DNA of 20,241 bases, from positions 1 to 20,241 of the forward strand of contig JAZNGG010000062.1 in assembly GCA_045576355.1 (NCBI GenBank). Reading direction: 5' to 3'. The translations under genes and the position numbers were made by a program. The notes below the pieces were generated by a model. That model made no database searches and was not told the origin of the DNA. It saw only the letters and a list, made by a program, of their open reading frames with translations. Below are positions 9,001 to 17,047 of this stretch, piece after piece; within the stretch, counting starts at the first letter, position 1; every line of letters begins with the position of its first letter. The stretch is from Liminaster sp045576355. Lineage in GTDB: Bacteria > Bacteroidota > Bacteroidia > Bacteroidales > UBA3663.

Positions 9001-9298
9001 TTCTGAGTATGCTGTGACTGCTTCACAGTTCATCGAGGATGCTTCTTACCTCCGTCTCCAGACACTCACCATCGGTTACACATTGCCGAGAGAGTGGATG
9101 AAGAAGATTGGTGTTCAGAACTGCCGTATCTATGCTACCGGTAGCAACCTCTTCTGCCTCACAGGCTATAGCGGTTTGGATCCTGATGTCAACACTAACT
9201 ACAATGCCGGTGGTGATGGCTTCCCGACTCCGAACTATGACTACAATGCTTATCCGAAGACTCGTTCATATACATTCGGTCTTAACGTTACATTCTAA
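6050..9298 (+). CDS. susC: SusC/RagA-type TonB-dependent outer-membrane transporter
   Basis: The 1082-residue protein has the standard SusC order: signal peptide (1-32, ending VFAVAQ), a carboxypeptidase-regulatory-like beta domain (about 35-105, KTVKGTVIDGTGEPVIGANI), a TonB-box-like DEVVVIGYGT (113-122), a plug (about 123-240, with the family signature STAIYGARGANGVILVTTKG) and a 22-strand barrel ending in a terminal Phe (YTFGLNVTF). It imports oligosaccharides across the outer membrane using TonB energy, as a lidded complex with the SusD partner encoded 20 bases downstream. Pectic oligosaccharides are the likely substrate, from the neighbouring lyase, GH43 and kdgF genes. Codons 23-27 (Met-Gly-Gly-Gly-Val) lie on an eleven-G tract; the gene is in frame at this length. 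RagA-like protein uptake is unlikely in this context. Confidence 0.95.
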   Translation: MKSNLCMKFWQSKFAMLLICFIMGGGVFAVAQTKTVKGTVIDGTGEPVIGANIVVNGTNIGAITDIDGKFSLSNVPNNATVKVTFIGYAPQEVSVSGKTNLNITLSEENDMLDEVVVIGYGTVRRRDLTGSVASVNGDKLVANPVTNVAQALQGQLPGVSVVSQDGRPGASMSIRVRGGGSITQSNEPLYIVDGVQVSGIDDIPADNIESIDVLKDAASTAIYGARGANGVILVTTKGAKEGKAVVKYAGYYQVKEKPQTLDVLDGYDYVRQTWSQAAVVGDSYADGVAKYFGLGSKYGNNLENYRGVSSHNYVDDILRSSSAWNHDLSVSGGTEKTKIYASINYLTDEGARINTGFRRMGANIKLDQKINKRLSFNADLRYVDMEFEGTKYDVTTSAYKFRPIDNPLGDATHIAGMGQGSANVEEGLSPLDIINNYDNVTTRQRVRARSGLTWEIIDGLTAKTELSLSRNWSETQNWDAGLENGYSTAKLTKGDGYGVRWATTLNYQVQGLGKDNNLSFLVGNEVLSSKSNSSQITGAGYPDGFTKEDAFGMINMTDPSLGKDAFSNTIGTPTHTNSFFGRANYSYKGRYLLTATFRADGSSKFAENNQWGYFPAAAAAWRISDEGWMEDASEWLDNLKLRVSYGTSGSDNIDPSLWKETWTTKSITVDGQPVTVYIPGEMQGNPDLKWETTTSRNVGIDFAFLNSRIRGSVDAYWNSTEDILMKVPVDASAGYSYQFQNVGETSNKGIELALGADIVRSDDFNLSVNVTYNFNRNKIEELDESAFADTHTGWGSTARYPYYDYVIREGKPVGTVQGFVSDGFYTLDDFDYANGVYTLKAGVPDIADIVNYTSSLPKPDGQVAFPGAEKYKDTNKDGIINGDDVTIIGEMMPEHTGGFSLSGNYKSLDFSANFTYQIGGKVYNANAMHSLWGNKDNDLGANRLAMVKDCFKLYAPDANGDLQMVTDPDALRAMNRGAKYAVAHSEYAVTASQFIEDASYLRLQTLTIGYTLPREWMKKIGVQNCRIYATGSNLFCLTGYSGLDPDVNTNYNAGGDGFPTPNYDYNAYPKTRSYTFGLNVTF
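6118..6128 (+). repeat. Eleven-G homopolymer inside the susC signal-peptide coding region
   Basis: Eleven consecutive G residues follow the AT of the ATG for Met23. With ten G the frame reads YSLSLRPKR and stops, giving a product of about 35 residues. With twelve G it reads GIRCRSDQNG and stops after about 41. The tract is thus a possible slipped-strand on/off switch, or a sequencing-error hotspot. Confidence 0.85.
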
Positions 9299-9318
9299 TT
9301 TCATAGGAGAACAAAAAT

Positions 9319-11463
9319 ATGAAGAAAATATTATTTTCGACACTCTGCGTTGCAGGCGCTTTGACAGTGACCTCTTGTGACGACTATTTGGAGACCAGTT
9401 CTCCCTCTATCGTAGACGCAGACTTCGTCTTTTCCAATACGACAACCGGTCGTGCTGCACTCGATGGTGCTTATGAAGATTGGCGCGACTGTGGTCAGAA
9501 CTATGTGTTTGGTGATGGTCTTTACTATGCAGCTGACGTTGCCGGTTCAGACATCGAGCGTCACCCTGAGGGCTACACCGCTCAGCCTGCACGTCACAAT
9601 CCTGAGGGATTCTATGAGAATGGTGCTACAGCCGGTTCTTATACCCTGGGTCAGTATGACAAGGATCAGAGCAGTGCCTATGCCAAACTTTTCAGTGTGA
9701 TCGGTAAGGCTAATGCTATTATTACAGCCATCGAGAGCGCATCATACTTTGATGAAGTGATGAATGCAGGTGAGCCTTCTGAGATCAGCCAGATGTATGG
9801 AGAGGCTGTTGCCTTGCGTGCCACTGCCTATCGTGAGTTGATCCGTTACTACGGTGATGTTCCTTATGTGGCTACATTCGGTGTTCCGGCTGCCGGTCTT
9901 GACTCTCGCGATTACGTTTATGACGTTATCCTGGAAGACTTGAAGCGTGTTGAGCCTTTGATGTATGAGGTGGGTGGCAATAAGAACACTTTCTCTCGTA
10001 CATACGTTCAGGGCTTGATCGGCCGTATGTCTTTGGAGGCAGGTGGTTATCACACTCGTCGTGGTGACATCACACCTATCAATGGCAAGGGCGAAACTTT
10101 GACCATCGAGACTACATTGCCGACCGGCGGTACTACTACTGCCAATAATGGAGCTACTTATGGCCGTCGTTCAGACTGGGCTACTTTGTATGCTCAGGCT
10201 AAGACCTACTTCAAGATGGCTATTGACAATCCGGGTGCTGTTACTTTCCACTTGACAGATCCTCGTGCTGCCGAGAAGAATGGTCGTGTTTATGACAATC
10301 CTCATCAATACTTCTTCCAGCAGATGCACGAAGATGACGCCATCTATGCAGATGAGTCCATCTACGAATATCCGATGCAGCTTGGTGGTGGTAACGATGC
10401 TCGTCCGTACTCTTTCGGTCGTCCATCTAACGGTGGTAGCAAGAATGCTTATCCTTGTAAGAACTATGGCCAGGGTCGTATCAACCCAGCATATTATTAT
10501 GGTATGTTTGACCCGAGCGACAAGCGTCGTGACGTGGCTGCTACAGTGACCGGTAGTGATGGTAAGGGTAATGAGATGTTGATCTCTTTCGCTCCAGGTT
10601 CTAAGACTTCAGCCGGTGGTATCAGTTACAACAAGTGGGATGAGAACCGTCAGGTAGAGCCTTGGGTAGCCGGTCAGCGTAAGTCAGGTGTCAATGGTCC
10701 TTACATGCGTATGGCTGAGATCTATTTGGGTTATGCTGAGGCATGTGCCGCTTTGGATGCTAATTCTAATGATGCTAAGACTTACTTGGCACTTGTACGC
10801 GAGCGTTCATTCCCCGCAGGAGAAGCTAATACTGATGCGTTTATCCAGAAGTGTGGTGGTCTTCTCCGTGCCGTGATCGAAGAGCGTGGTTTCGAGTTCG
10901 CCGGTGAAGGTGACCGTCGTTGGACTTTGATCCGTTCAGGCTATATCGTTGATGCTATATTGAAGATCAAGGATTTGACAGAGAAGATGATTGCAGGTCT
11001 TGAGTCTAATGGTTCTTATACTTTTGAGAATGGCAACGTGATTTCCAGCCACATTTGGACTAAGGCTGTTGATGCCAAGAGTGTTGTTGGCTTCCGTTTG
11101 ACAGCTCAGTGTACAGATGAGACCAATCCGGTGCTCTATCCGGGATGGCGTGGACAGCACGATGACTGGACTGTATTTGGTGCTTCTTATGGAGACAATC
11201 CTACTCCGAATGTTGCTATCAAGGGTCTCTTTGCTCCTGTATCTGCTGACGAGGCTGCAGCTCTTGAGGCTGAAGGTTATGCGAAAGTAGAGTGGGGTCA
11301 GACACTTGTTACTTACAAGTCTGAATATGCTGATCACCTCTTTACAGGTTTCGATGGCAAACTTGCTCCGATTTACCTCTGGCCGCTCACTGAGAACGTA
11401 ATGCTCACCGGTGGTTTGACCAATGGTTACGGATTCAAGGGCTCAGAAGGTGCTGCTGAATAA
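9319..11463 (+). CDS. susD: SusD/RagB-type outer-membrane glycan-binding lipoprotein
   Basis: The 714-residue protein begins with a lipoprotein signal (MKKILFSTLCVAGALTVTSC, lipid on Cys20) followed by acidic DD, as expected of surface-exposed Bacteroidetes lipoproteins. The TPR-like SusD core is seen in MYGEAVALRATAYRELIRYY with GDVPYV close behind, and in the later YMRMAEIYLGYAEACAAL helix. At 714 residues it is longer than the usual 500-600, with extra loops around the TTLPTGGTTTANNG region. It caps the SusC barrel and captures pectic oligosaccharides (inferred from context). The start is fixed by an AGGAGA Shine-Dalgarno (9305-9310) eight bases before the ATG, notable in a phylum that usually lacks one. 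It is co-transcribed with susC and followed by a terminator. Confidence 0.94.
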   Translation: MKKILFSTLCVAGALTVTSCDDYLETSSPSIVDADFVFSNTTTGRAALDGAYEDWRDCGQNYVFGDGLYYAADVAGSDIERHPEGYTAQPARHNPEGFYENGATAGSYTLGQYDKDQSSAYAKLFSVIGKANAIITAIESASYFDEVMNAGEPSEISQMYGEAVALRATAYRELIRYYGDVPYVATFGVPAAGLDSRDYVYDVILEDLKRVEPLMYEVGGNKNTFSRTYVQGLIGRMSLEAGGYHTRRGDITPINGKGETLTIETTLPTGGTTTANNGATYGRRSDWATLYAQAKTYFKMAIDNPGAVTFHLTDPRAAEKNGRVYDNPHQYFFQQMHEDDAIYADESIYEYPMQLGGGNDARPYSFGRPSNGGSKNAYPCKNYGQGRINPAYYYGMFDPSDKRRDVAATVTGSDGKGNEMLISFAPGSKTSAGGISYNKWDENRQVEPWVAGQRKSGVNGPYMRMAEIYLGYAEACAALDANSNDAKTYLALVRERSFPAGEANTDAFIQKCGGLLRAVIEERGFEFAGEGDRRWTLIRSGYIVDAILKIKDLTEKMIAGLESNGSYTFENGNVISSHIWTKAVDAKSVVGFRLTAQCTDETNPVLYPGWRGQHDDWTVFGASYGDNPTPNVAIKGLFAPVSADEAAALEAEGYAKVEWGQTLVTYKSEYADHLFTGFDGKLAPIYLWPLTENVMLTGGLTNGYGFKGSEGAAE

Positions 11464-11484
11464 ATCTAAACCATTATATCCATG

Positions 11485-11519
11485 GAGGCTGCGTCAATAT
11501 TGGCGCAGCCTCTTTTTTA
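11485..11519 (+). terminator. Rho-independent terminator after susD
   Basis: A 13-bp stem (GAGGCTGCGTCAA at 11485-11497 with TTGGCGCAGCCTC at 11500-11512, one G-U pair) is followed by TTTTTT. It closes the susCD operon. Confidence 0.92.
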
Positions 11520-11520
11520 T

Positions 11521-11660
11521 TGGTTGAGGGGTTGAGGAGTTGAGGGGAATAACCTTTCAACCCCTCAACCCCCTCAACTGAGATAACAGAGTACAGATAA
11601 CAGAGCAAAGCCATCTGCCATTGCCAAAAGCCATCGCGGGGCGCAGCCCCTAAACCTCCC
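11521..11660. repeat. Mosaic intergenic repeat, copy B
   Basis: Modules in order: TTGAGGGGTTGAGGAGTTGA (11524-11543) facing its own inverse CAACCCCTCAACCCCCTCAA (11558-11577), then two AGATAACAGAG units (from 11581 and from 11595), then the AAAGCCATCTGCCATTGCCA block (11607-11626) and GGGGCGCAGCCCC. The 39 bases 11576-11614 are identical to 16724-16762, and 11607-11626 is identical to 643-662. Confidence 0.85.
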
Positions 11661-11731
11661 AAATCTCCCTACGATGTTCATTTGATACTGTGCCAACACC
11701 ATTTCATACAGTGCACTTTTCTTCGTTTGGG

Positions 11732-11791
11732 ATTGTCAGTTTTTATTCTCTCCTTTGCATTGCATTTATCAACTAATACTTTACTGACAAT
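11732..11791 (+). promoter_or_regulatory. Inverted repeat reaching into the TPR gene start codon
   Basis: ATTGTCAGT (11732-11740) is perfectly complementary to ACTGACAAT (11783-11791), which includes the first two bases of the ATG. In RNA this could pair across a 42-nt loop and cover the start. No clear TAnnTTTG promoter was found for this gene. Confidence 0.35.
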
Positions 11792-13430
11792 GAAAAAGAT
11801 TCTTACCTTTTCCGCCATGTTCCTCTTGTTGGGACTCTTGTTTAGCTGTTCCTCTAAAGATCGTTCTGCTGATGCACATGCCCGGGCTTTTGATCAATTG
11901 GAGATCGACCCTATGGATGACAAGACTTTGGAATATTCCAAAGAGATCCTGGCAGCTGACTCCACCTCAAGTTTGGCCTACACTTGGTGTGCCATGTATT
12001 ATTTTTTTCATGATGATTATGATCAGGCTCGCACAGAGATTGATAATGCTATCCGGCATTGGAAGAAAGAAGATAGTTACTCTTTGTGCTTCCTTTATAA
12101 GATGCGAGGTGATATTTATAAAGCTACGGAGTGGTATGACTTTGCGATCCTCGAATATGATAAGGCATACGAAAACATATCTGATGAAGATACCCCAGAT
12201 GTTGTTCAGAGTTTATTGTTTGAACGATCAGAGGCCTATTATTATTTAGGAGATTTTGATCAAGCGGAGGCGGGATTAAAGCAGGTGCTTCTCCGTGATG
12301 AGAAAGATGCGAATGCTATGGGACGCATGGCTGGTATAATGATCATAAAACGTGATTATGAAAGTGCTTTAGCATGGGCAGATCGCTGTTTGCAGGCTGA
12401 TGAAGATTATTATGACGGCTATGGTTTTAGGATGCTTGCCTATGCCGGATTGGGCAAAACGCACCTTGCCATTGATGATGCTTTCAGATATGTAGATAAA
12501 TCGGATACCTTAGAATACAAGATGGTCTCCTTGATCTTGAAAAAGGACGTCGGCTATGTACTTTCCAAATCGCGAGCCATCCCTGACACTGAATATGCCA
12601 ATAAAAAACATCTGGCATTGATCCGTCCTAAGATCTATGAGTGGACGCACGACTATGTTAATGCCATCCGCGAATATAATTGGGTTGACCGTCTTTGTTA
12701 TCAAGGGGAAACTGATTACTTGCTTTCTCTCTCGAGAAGTTATTGTTACAATGAGATCGGTCATCATGATCAAGCCATCCGGGAGATTACCCGATATATA
12801 AATGAGCAGGAAGAAGTAGATCCACTTCTTATATTGAAAAGGGCTGAGTACTATCGTGAAGCCGGCAGATATGATGAGGCAATCGCAGATTATACGGCAG
12901 TGATAGAGGCTGATCCGACGATGAGTTATTCTTATCTTGGCAGCGGCTGGTGTTATGAGTTGAAAGGCGATGATAAGTCTGCGATGAGTGATTATGACTT
13001 GGGTATCCTTTATGATGATTTACCTTACATACGTTTTATGAGGGGAGAGCAATATCTCAAGCAGGGGAAGAAAGATTTGGCACAAGAAGATTTTGAGATG
13101 GTTTTGGAGATGGATGCCGAAGTCTCTCTGAGTAGTTGCCGTCATTATGCATTGCACTACCTCGGCAAGGACCGGGAGGCACTTGAGTGGATGGATCAGG
13201 TGATTGCTTTAGATCCGGAGGATGGTGGCATATATTATGAACAAAGTTGCCTGCTGGCGATGATGGGCAGAAAAAGTCAAGCCATCGCCGCTCTCCGAAA
13301 GGCCTTTGAGAAAGGCTATCGTGCCTTTGCCCACATCGAACATGATGACCACATGGATCCCATCAGAAACCATCCAAACTTTATCGCTCTCGTCCGCGAG
13401 TATAAAGGGAAGCCGATCGTAATAGAATAA
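11790..13430 (+). CDS. Tetratricopeptide-repeat lipoprotein
   Basis: I place the start at ATG 11790, because it opens a lipoprotein signal (MKKILTFSAMFLLLGLLFSC, lipid on Cys20); an upstream in-frame ATG at 11682 would bury this signal. The 546-residue protein is almost wholly helical TPR-like repeats: for example AILEYDKAYENI, RDYESALAWADRCLQAD, GRYDEAIADYTAVIEADPTM, GDDKSAMSDYDLGILYDD and KKDLAQEDFEMVLEMDAEVS. TPR lipoproteins serve as envelope scaffolds; the partner here is unknown. It stands 86 bases upstream of the M16 protease, which has its own promoter, so co-expression is possible but not required. Its codons are more AT-rich than those of the M16 gene. Fold call is firm, function unknown. 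Confidence 0.85.
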   Translation: MKKILTFSAMFLLLGLLFSCSSKDRSADAHARAFDQLEIDPMDDKTLEYSKEILAADSTSSLAYTWCAMYYFFHDDYDQARTEIDNAIRHWKKEDSYSLCFLYKMRGDIYKATEWYDFAILEYDKAYENISDEDTPDVVQSLLFERSEAYYYLGDFDQAEAGLKQVLLRDEKDANAMGRMAGIMIIKRDYESALAWADRCLQADEDYYDGYGFRMLAYAGLGKTHLAIDDAFRYVDKSDTLEYKMVSLILKKDVGYVLSKSRAIPDTEYANKKHLALIRPKIYEWTHDYVNAIREYNWVDRLCYQGETDYLLSLSRSYCYNEIGHHDQAIREITRYINEQEEVDPLLILKRAEYYREAGRYDEAIADYTAVIEADPTMSYSYLGSGWCYELKGDDKSAMSDYDLGILYDDLPYIRFMRGEQYLKQGKKDLAQEDFEMVLEMDAEVSLSSCRHYALHYLGKDREALEWMDQVIALDPEDGGIYYEQSCLLAMMGRKSQAIAALRKAFEKGYRAFAHIEHDDHMDPIRNHPNFIALVREYKGKPIVIE

Positions 13431-13446
13431 TTTTAGTTACTAAAAC

Positions 13447-13477
13447 TTTGATATGCAAGATATTTCCCGTACCTTTG
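13447..13477 (+). promoter_or_regulatory. Promoter of the M16 protease gene
   Basis: TTTG (13447-13450), 19 bases, then TACCTTTG (13470-13477): a full match in both boxes and spacing to the Bacteroidetes consensus. The start of transcription should be near 13484, about 33 nt before the ATG. A short AT-rich inverted repeat (TTTTAGT T ACTAAAA, 13431-13445) directly follows the TPR stop. Confidence 0.85.
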
Positions 13478-13516
13478 CCCCGCATAATAACTCTTAAAAC
13501 AAGTAATTTTACTACG

Positions 13517-16438
13517 ATGAAGAAGTTTTTTTCATTATTCAGCCCAGCATTGATCGGGCTGCTTCTTGCTTTCGTATCCTGCACAGGAGGGGGCAAGTAT
13601 GACTATGAGACGGTCCCTAACGATCCGTTGAATACACAGATCTACACGCTCGACAATGGTCTCAAGGTCTATATGTCTGTCAATAAGGAGACTCCGCGCA
13701 TACAGACTTATATCGCTGTTCGTGTCGGAGGTAAGAACGACCCGGCTGAGACTACCGGCCTTGCTCACTATTTTGAGCACCTCATGTTTAAGGGTACTGA
13801 GAAGTTTGGTACCACAGACTATGCCGCAGAGAAACCTTTGCTCGACCAGATCGAAGCGCAGTTTGAAATCTATCGTAAGACCACCGACGAGGAGACTCGC
13901 AAGGCGATCTATCACGTCATCGACAGCCTTTCCTATGAGGCATCCCGTTACTTCATCCCCAATGAGTATGACAAGTTGATGACTGCCATCGGTGCCAATG
14001 GTACCAATGCCTACACCTCTTATGACGTGACCTGCTATGTGGAGGACATCCCGAGCAATCAGATTGAAAACTGGGCAAAGATCCAGGCAGATCGTTTTGA
14101 GAATGCTACGATCCGCGGCTTCCACACAGAGTTGGAGACCGTCTATGAAGAGAAAAACATGTCCCTCACCAAGGACAGCCGCAAGACCGTGGAGGCAGTC
14201 TTCTCCTCCCTCTTCAGCAAGCACCCTTATGGCACACAGACCGTGCTCGGTTCGCAGGAACACTTGAAAAACCCCTCCATCATCAACATCAAGAACTATC
14301 ATGACTGCTGGTATGTGCCTAACAACATGGCCATCTGTCTCTCCGGAGACTTCGATCCGGACGAGATGGTTGCCGTCATCGAGAAGTACTTCGGTGGCAT
14401 GAAGCCCAATGCCGAGTTGCCCGTCCTGAAGTTTGAGGAGGAAGATCCCATCACTGCCCCCATCATCCGCGAGGTTTGGGGCTTGGATGCTGAAAACGTA
14501 ACTTTAGCCTGGCGCACACCCAAGGCTGCCGATAAAGATGCCGAGGCAATCAATCTCCTCTCCAACATCCTCTATAACGGACAGGCCGGTATGATCGACC
14601 TCAACCTCAACCAGCAGCAGAAAGTGCTCGGTGCCTATGCCTTCCACTATGGCCTTGCCGACCACGGTGCCCTCTTCATGAGCGCTACACCCAAAGGCGG
14701 TCAGACACTCGACGAGACGAAAGACTTACTCCTCGCCGAGGTGGAGAAACTGCGTAAGGGCGACTTTGATGAGCACCTCTTGCAGGCCACTGTCAATAAC
14801 TACAAACTCCAGCTCGAAAAACTCATGGAGGAGAACGATGGTCGCGCAGACTTCTTCGTGCAGTCCTTTGTCAATGGCACAGACTGGGCAGACGAGGTTA
14901 CCTTCCTCGATCGCCTCTCTGCATTGACCAAAGAGCAGATCGTCGCTTTGGCCAACAAGTATCTCGGTGCTGACAACTATGTCGTAGTCTATAAGCGCCA
15001 GGGCAAAGACCCCAACGAGATGAAGATTGCCAAGCCTGCCATCACCCCGATCATGATGAACCGTGACACCAGCAGCGCCTTCCTCCGCGAAGTACAAGCC
15101 TCTGTCGTTAAGCCCATCGAGCCGGTCTTCCTCGACTACTCTAAAGACATGTCCATCCTTACGGCTCAGTCCGGCATCCCGGTTCTCTATAAGCAAAACA
15201 CTTCCAACCGCCTCTTTGAGTTGGAATACATCTTTGAGATGGGTAAATATCAGGACAAGGCTTTGGGCTTGGCTGCCAGCTACCTCGCTTATCTTGGCAC
15301 CTCTGACATGACCCCCGAGCAAGTACAGAGTGCCTTCTATGAGATGGCATGCAGCTTCAACGTTTATCCCGGCAACGAGCGCACCTATATCAGCCTCTCC
15401 GGTCTTCAGGAGAACATGCCGCAGGCTCTTGCCCTCTTTGAGAAATTGCTCAACGACGCACAGGTCAATGCAGCTGCCTACACCAACCTCGTAGCAGATC
15501 AGCTCAAGGCTCGCCAGGATGCCAAACTCAACCAGGCACAAAACTTCTCACGCCTCCGCGCCTATGCTCAGTATGGTCCTAAAAACCCGATGACTCACAT
15601 CCTTAGCGAGAAAGAACTCAAGGCGATGAATCCGCAGGAGTTGGTCGATCGCATCCACGGCTTGACCGACTATGAGCACCGCGTCCTCTACTACGGACCT
15701 GCCACTGCCGATCAGTTGCTCGCCCTCCTCAGTGAGCACCATAACGTGCCGGAGACCCTCAAGGCTGTGCCTCAAGGTGAGACCTTCGAATATCTCCAGC
15801 CCTCTAAGACCAAAATCTTTGTGGCTCCCTATGAAGCCAAGCAGATCTATATGGCACAATACTCTAACCGTGGCGATCACTTCGATCCGCAGCTCCAGCC
15901 TCAGATCGACCTCTACAACACCTACTTCAGCGGTGACATGAGTGCCATCGTCTTCCAGGAGATGCGTGAGAGCCGTGCTTTGGCATACAGCGCATCGGCA
16001 CGCTACTCTAAACCCTCTTACAGCAAATATCCCTATGCCTACTCTGCATTCATCGCTACTCAAAATGACAAGATGATGGATGCCATCAACGCCTTCAATG
16101 AGATCATCAATAACATGCCACAGTCTGAGGCTGCCTTTGCCTTGGCCAAGAGTGGCACAATCGATCGTCTCCGCACCGGCCGCGTCAACCGCAGCTCTGT
16201 CCTCTGGAGCTACATCAATGCGCAGGATCTCGGCATGGATGTCGATAGCCGCATTGCCTTCTACGACTATGTGCAGGGCGCAACCTTGCAGGATGTCAAG
16301 GCATTCCAGGAGGCTTGGGTTAAAGATCGTGTCTATAACTACTCCATCCTTGGCGACAAGAAAGAGCTGGACATGAAAGCTCTCCGCAAGATGGGAGAGG
16401 TAGTCGAACTCACCACCGAGGACATCTTCGGCTATTGA
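13517..16438 (+). CDS. M16 (pitrilysin/insulinase) family zinc metalloprotease, lipoprotein
   Basis: From ATG 13517 the protein has 973 residues and begins with a lipoprotein signal (AFVSC, lipid on Cys22); an in-frame TTG at 13448 lies in the promoter and is rejected. The inverted zinc motif HYFEH is at 84-88, in GLAHYFEHLMFKG, and the third zinc ligand is expected in TELETVYEEKN (about 205-212). The N-terminal half carries both M16 subdomains; the C-terminal half is the inactive partner with FQEMRESRALAYSASARY near residues 815-835, which helps bind substrate. Such proteases degrade peptides within a closed chamber; as a lipoprotein it would act in the periplasm or outer membrane. Substrate unknown. 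The gene has its own promoter and terminator and follows a TPR lipoprotein. Long open antisense frames here are codon-bias shadows. Confidence 0.93.
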   Translation: MKKFFSLFSPALIGLLLAFVSCTGGGKYDYETVPNDPLNTQIYTLDNGLKVYMSVNKETPRIQTYIAVRVGGKNDPAETTGLAHYFEHLMFKGTEKFGTTDYAAEKPLLDQIEAQFEIYRKTTDEETRKAIYHVIDSLSYEASRYFIPNEYDKLMTAIGANGTNAYTSYDVTCYVEDIPSNQIENWAKIQADRFENATIRGFHTELETVYEEKNMSLTKDSRKTVEAVFSSLFSKHPYGTQTVLGSQEHLKNPSIINIKNYHDCWYVPNNMAICLSGDFDPDEMVAVIEKYFGGMKPNAELPVLKFEEEDPITAPIIREVWGLDAENVTLAWRTPKAADKDAEAINLLSNILYNGQAGMIDLNLNQQQKVLGAYAFHYGLADHGALFMSATPKGGQTLDETKDLLLAEVEKLRKGDFDEHLLQATVNNYKLQLEKLMEENDGRADFFVQSFVNGTDWADEVTFLDRLSALTKEQIVALANKYLGADNYVVVYKRQGKDPNEMKIAKPAITPIMMNRDTSSAFLREVQASVVKPIEPVFLDYSKDMSILTAQSGIPVLYKQNTSNRLFELEYIFEMGKYQDKALGLAASYLAYLGTSDMTPEQVQSAFYEMACSFNVYPGNERTYISLSGLQENMPQALALFEKLLNDAQVNAAAYTNLVADQLKARQDAKLNQAQNFSRLRAYAQYGPKNPMTHILSEKELKAMNPQELVDRIHGLTDYEHRVLYYGPATADQLLALLSEHHNVPETLKAVPQGETFEYLQPSKTKIFVAPYEAKQIYMAQYSNRGDHFDPQLQPQIDLYNTYFSGDMSAIVFQEMRESRALAYSASARYSKPSYSKYPYAYSAFIATQNDKMMDAINAFNEIINNMPQSEAAFALAKSGTIDRLRTGRVNRSSVLWSYINAQDLGMDVDSRIAFYDYVQGATLQDVKAFQEAWVKDRVYNYSILGDKKELDMKALRKMGEVVELTTEDIFGY

Positions 16439-16468
16439 TCCGCACTCTTTCCCCCTTTTGAAATAAAC

Positions 16469-16518
16469 CCCGAGGGACTGTGTCACATGGTTTTGACACG
16501 GTCCCTCGGGTTGGTTTA
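16469..16518 (+). terminator. Hairpin terminator after the M16 gene
   Basis: A 17-bp stem (16469-16485 with 16494-16510, CCCGAGGGAC/GTCCCTCGGG outer part, one G-U pair) with an 8-nt loop, followed by a modest TTGGTTTA. It lies 31 bases after the stop. Confidence 0.75.
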
Positions 16519-16520
16519 GG

Positions 16521-16812
16521 GGTTGAAGGGTTTAAAGGGCTGCGCCCTGCTATGGCTGATGGCGATGGCTCGTGGACTTCGTCCGCTATAGCTGATGGCG
16601 ATGGCAATGGCTTTGTTTTCAGTTTTCCGTTTTCACCTTTCCGTTTTCACCTTTCCGTTTTCAAGGGCGCAGCACATAAACCCCTCATCCCGCGAAGCCC
16701 ATGACCAACGGGAATAACCCCTAAACTGAGATAACAGAGTACAGATAACAGAGCAAAGCCATCGCCATCGCCATCAGCCATAGTAGGGCGCAGCCCTTTA
16801 AACCCCTCAACC
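16521..16812. repeat. Mosaic intergenic repeat, copy C, with 48-bp inverted arms
   Basis: Bases 16521-16568 are the reverse complement of 16765-16812 with two mismatches. Each arm holds the GGTTGA-GGG, TTTAAAGGGCTGCGCCCT and ATGGCTGATGGCGATGG modules. The 196-base loop contains three GTTTTCxxxTTTCC-like units (16615-16662), the CGCGAAGCCCATGACC block (16691-16706) and the AGATAACAGAG tandem shared with 11581-11605. There is no transposase, so this is a structural repeat rather than a complete insertion sequence. Confidence 0.85.
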
Positions 16813-16846
16813 AACTAACCAAACTGTTAAAAAACCTTTCTCCCTC

Positions 16847-16877
16847 TTGACATCGGCTTTCGATTGTTGTATCTTTG
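16847..16877 (+). promoter_or_regulatory. Promoter with no protein gene downstream
   Basis: TTG (16847-16849), 20 bases, then TATCTTTG (16870-16877). It fits the same consensus as the M16 and kdgF promoters, but only the short terminator-ended RNA candidate follows. Confidence 0.7.
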
Positions 16878-16883
16878 TGACAC

Positions 16884-16985
16884 ATTTTGGTGATTACCCC
16901 AAGTTTTGGGATAGTAAACGATGAAGCGTTGAGACGTTGTTGGGTTCATTGCCCTCCATGTTTCGATGCTTCATCGCTTTTTTTG
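16884..16985 (+). ncRNA. Candidate small RNA of about 100 nt
   Basis: The predicted start is about 7 bases after the -7 box. The first hairpin is at 16894-16917 (TTAC CCCAA, loop GTT, TTGGG ATA GTAA). The second is a long interrupted stem at 16919-16976: CGATGAAGC pairs with GCTTCATCG, with inner pairs GAGAC/GTTTC and GGG/CCC. It is followed by seven T residues (16978-16984), the mark of an intrinsic terminator. No open frame longer than three codons starts inside. It does not match the signature bases of SRP RNA, tmRNA or 6S RNA that I know. It may instead be a leader whose gene has been lost. Confidence 0.6.
16919..16984 (+). terminator. Terminator of the small RNA candidate
   Basis: The outer 9-bp perfect stem (16919-16927 with 16968-16976) is followed by C and seven T. 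It ends any transcript from the promoter at 16870. Confidence 0.75.
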
Positions 16986-17047
16986 TCTCCCTGTACCCTG
17001 CCGTTCGGACGAAAATTCAATGGTCCGAAAGGGCCCATTCATCGAGT

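Noticed and set aside
11682..11789. Upstream ATG for the TPR gene
   Set aside because: It would place 36 residues ahead of a perfect lipoprotein signal.
13535..16486. Long antisense open frames (255, 271 and 312 codons) opposite the M16 gene
   Set aside because: The plus frame has a full protease with motifs; the antisense proteins show no family features and arise from codon bias.
16521..16812. Insertion sequence with terminal inverted repeats
   Set aside because: The 196-base loop has no transposase frame; the arms are copies of the mosaic repeat.
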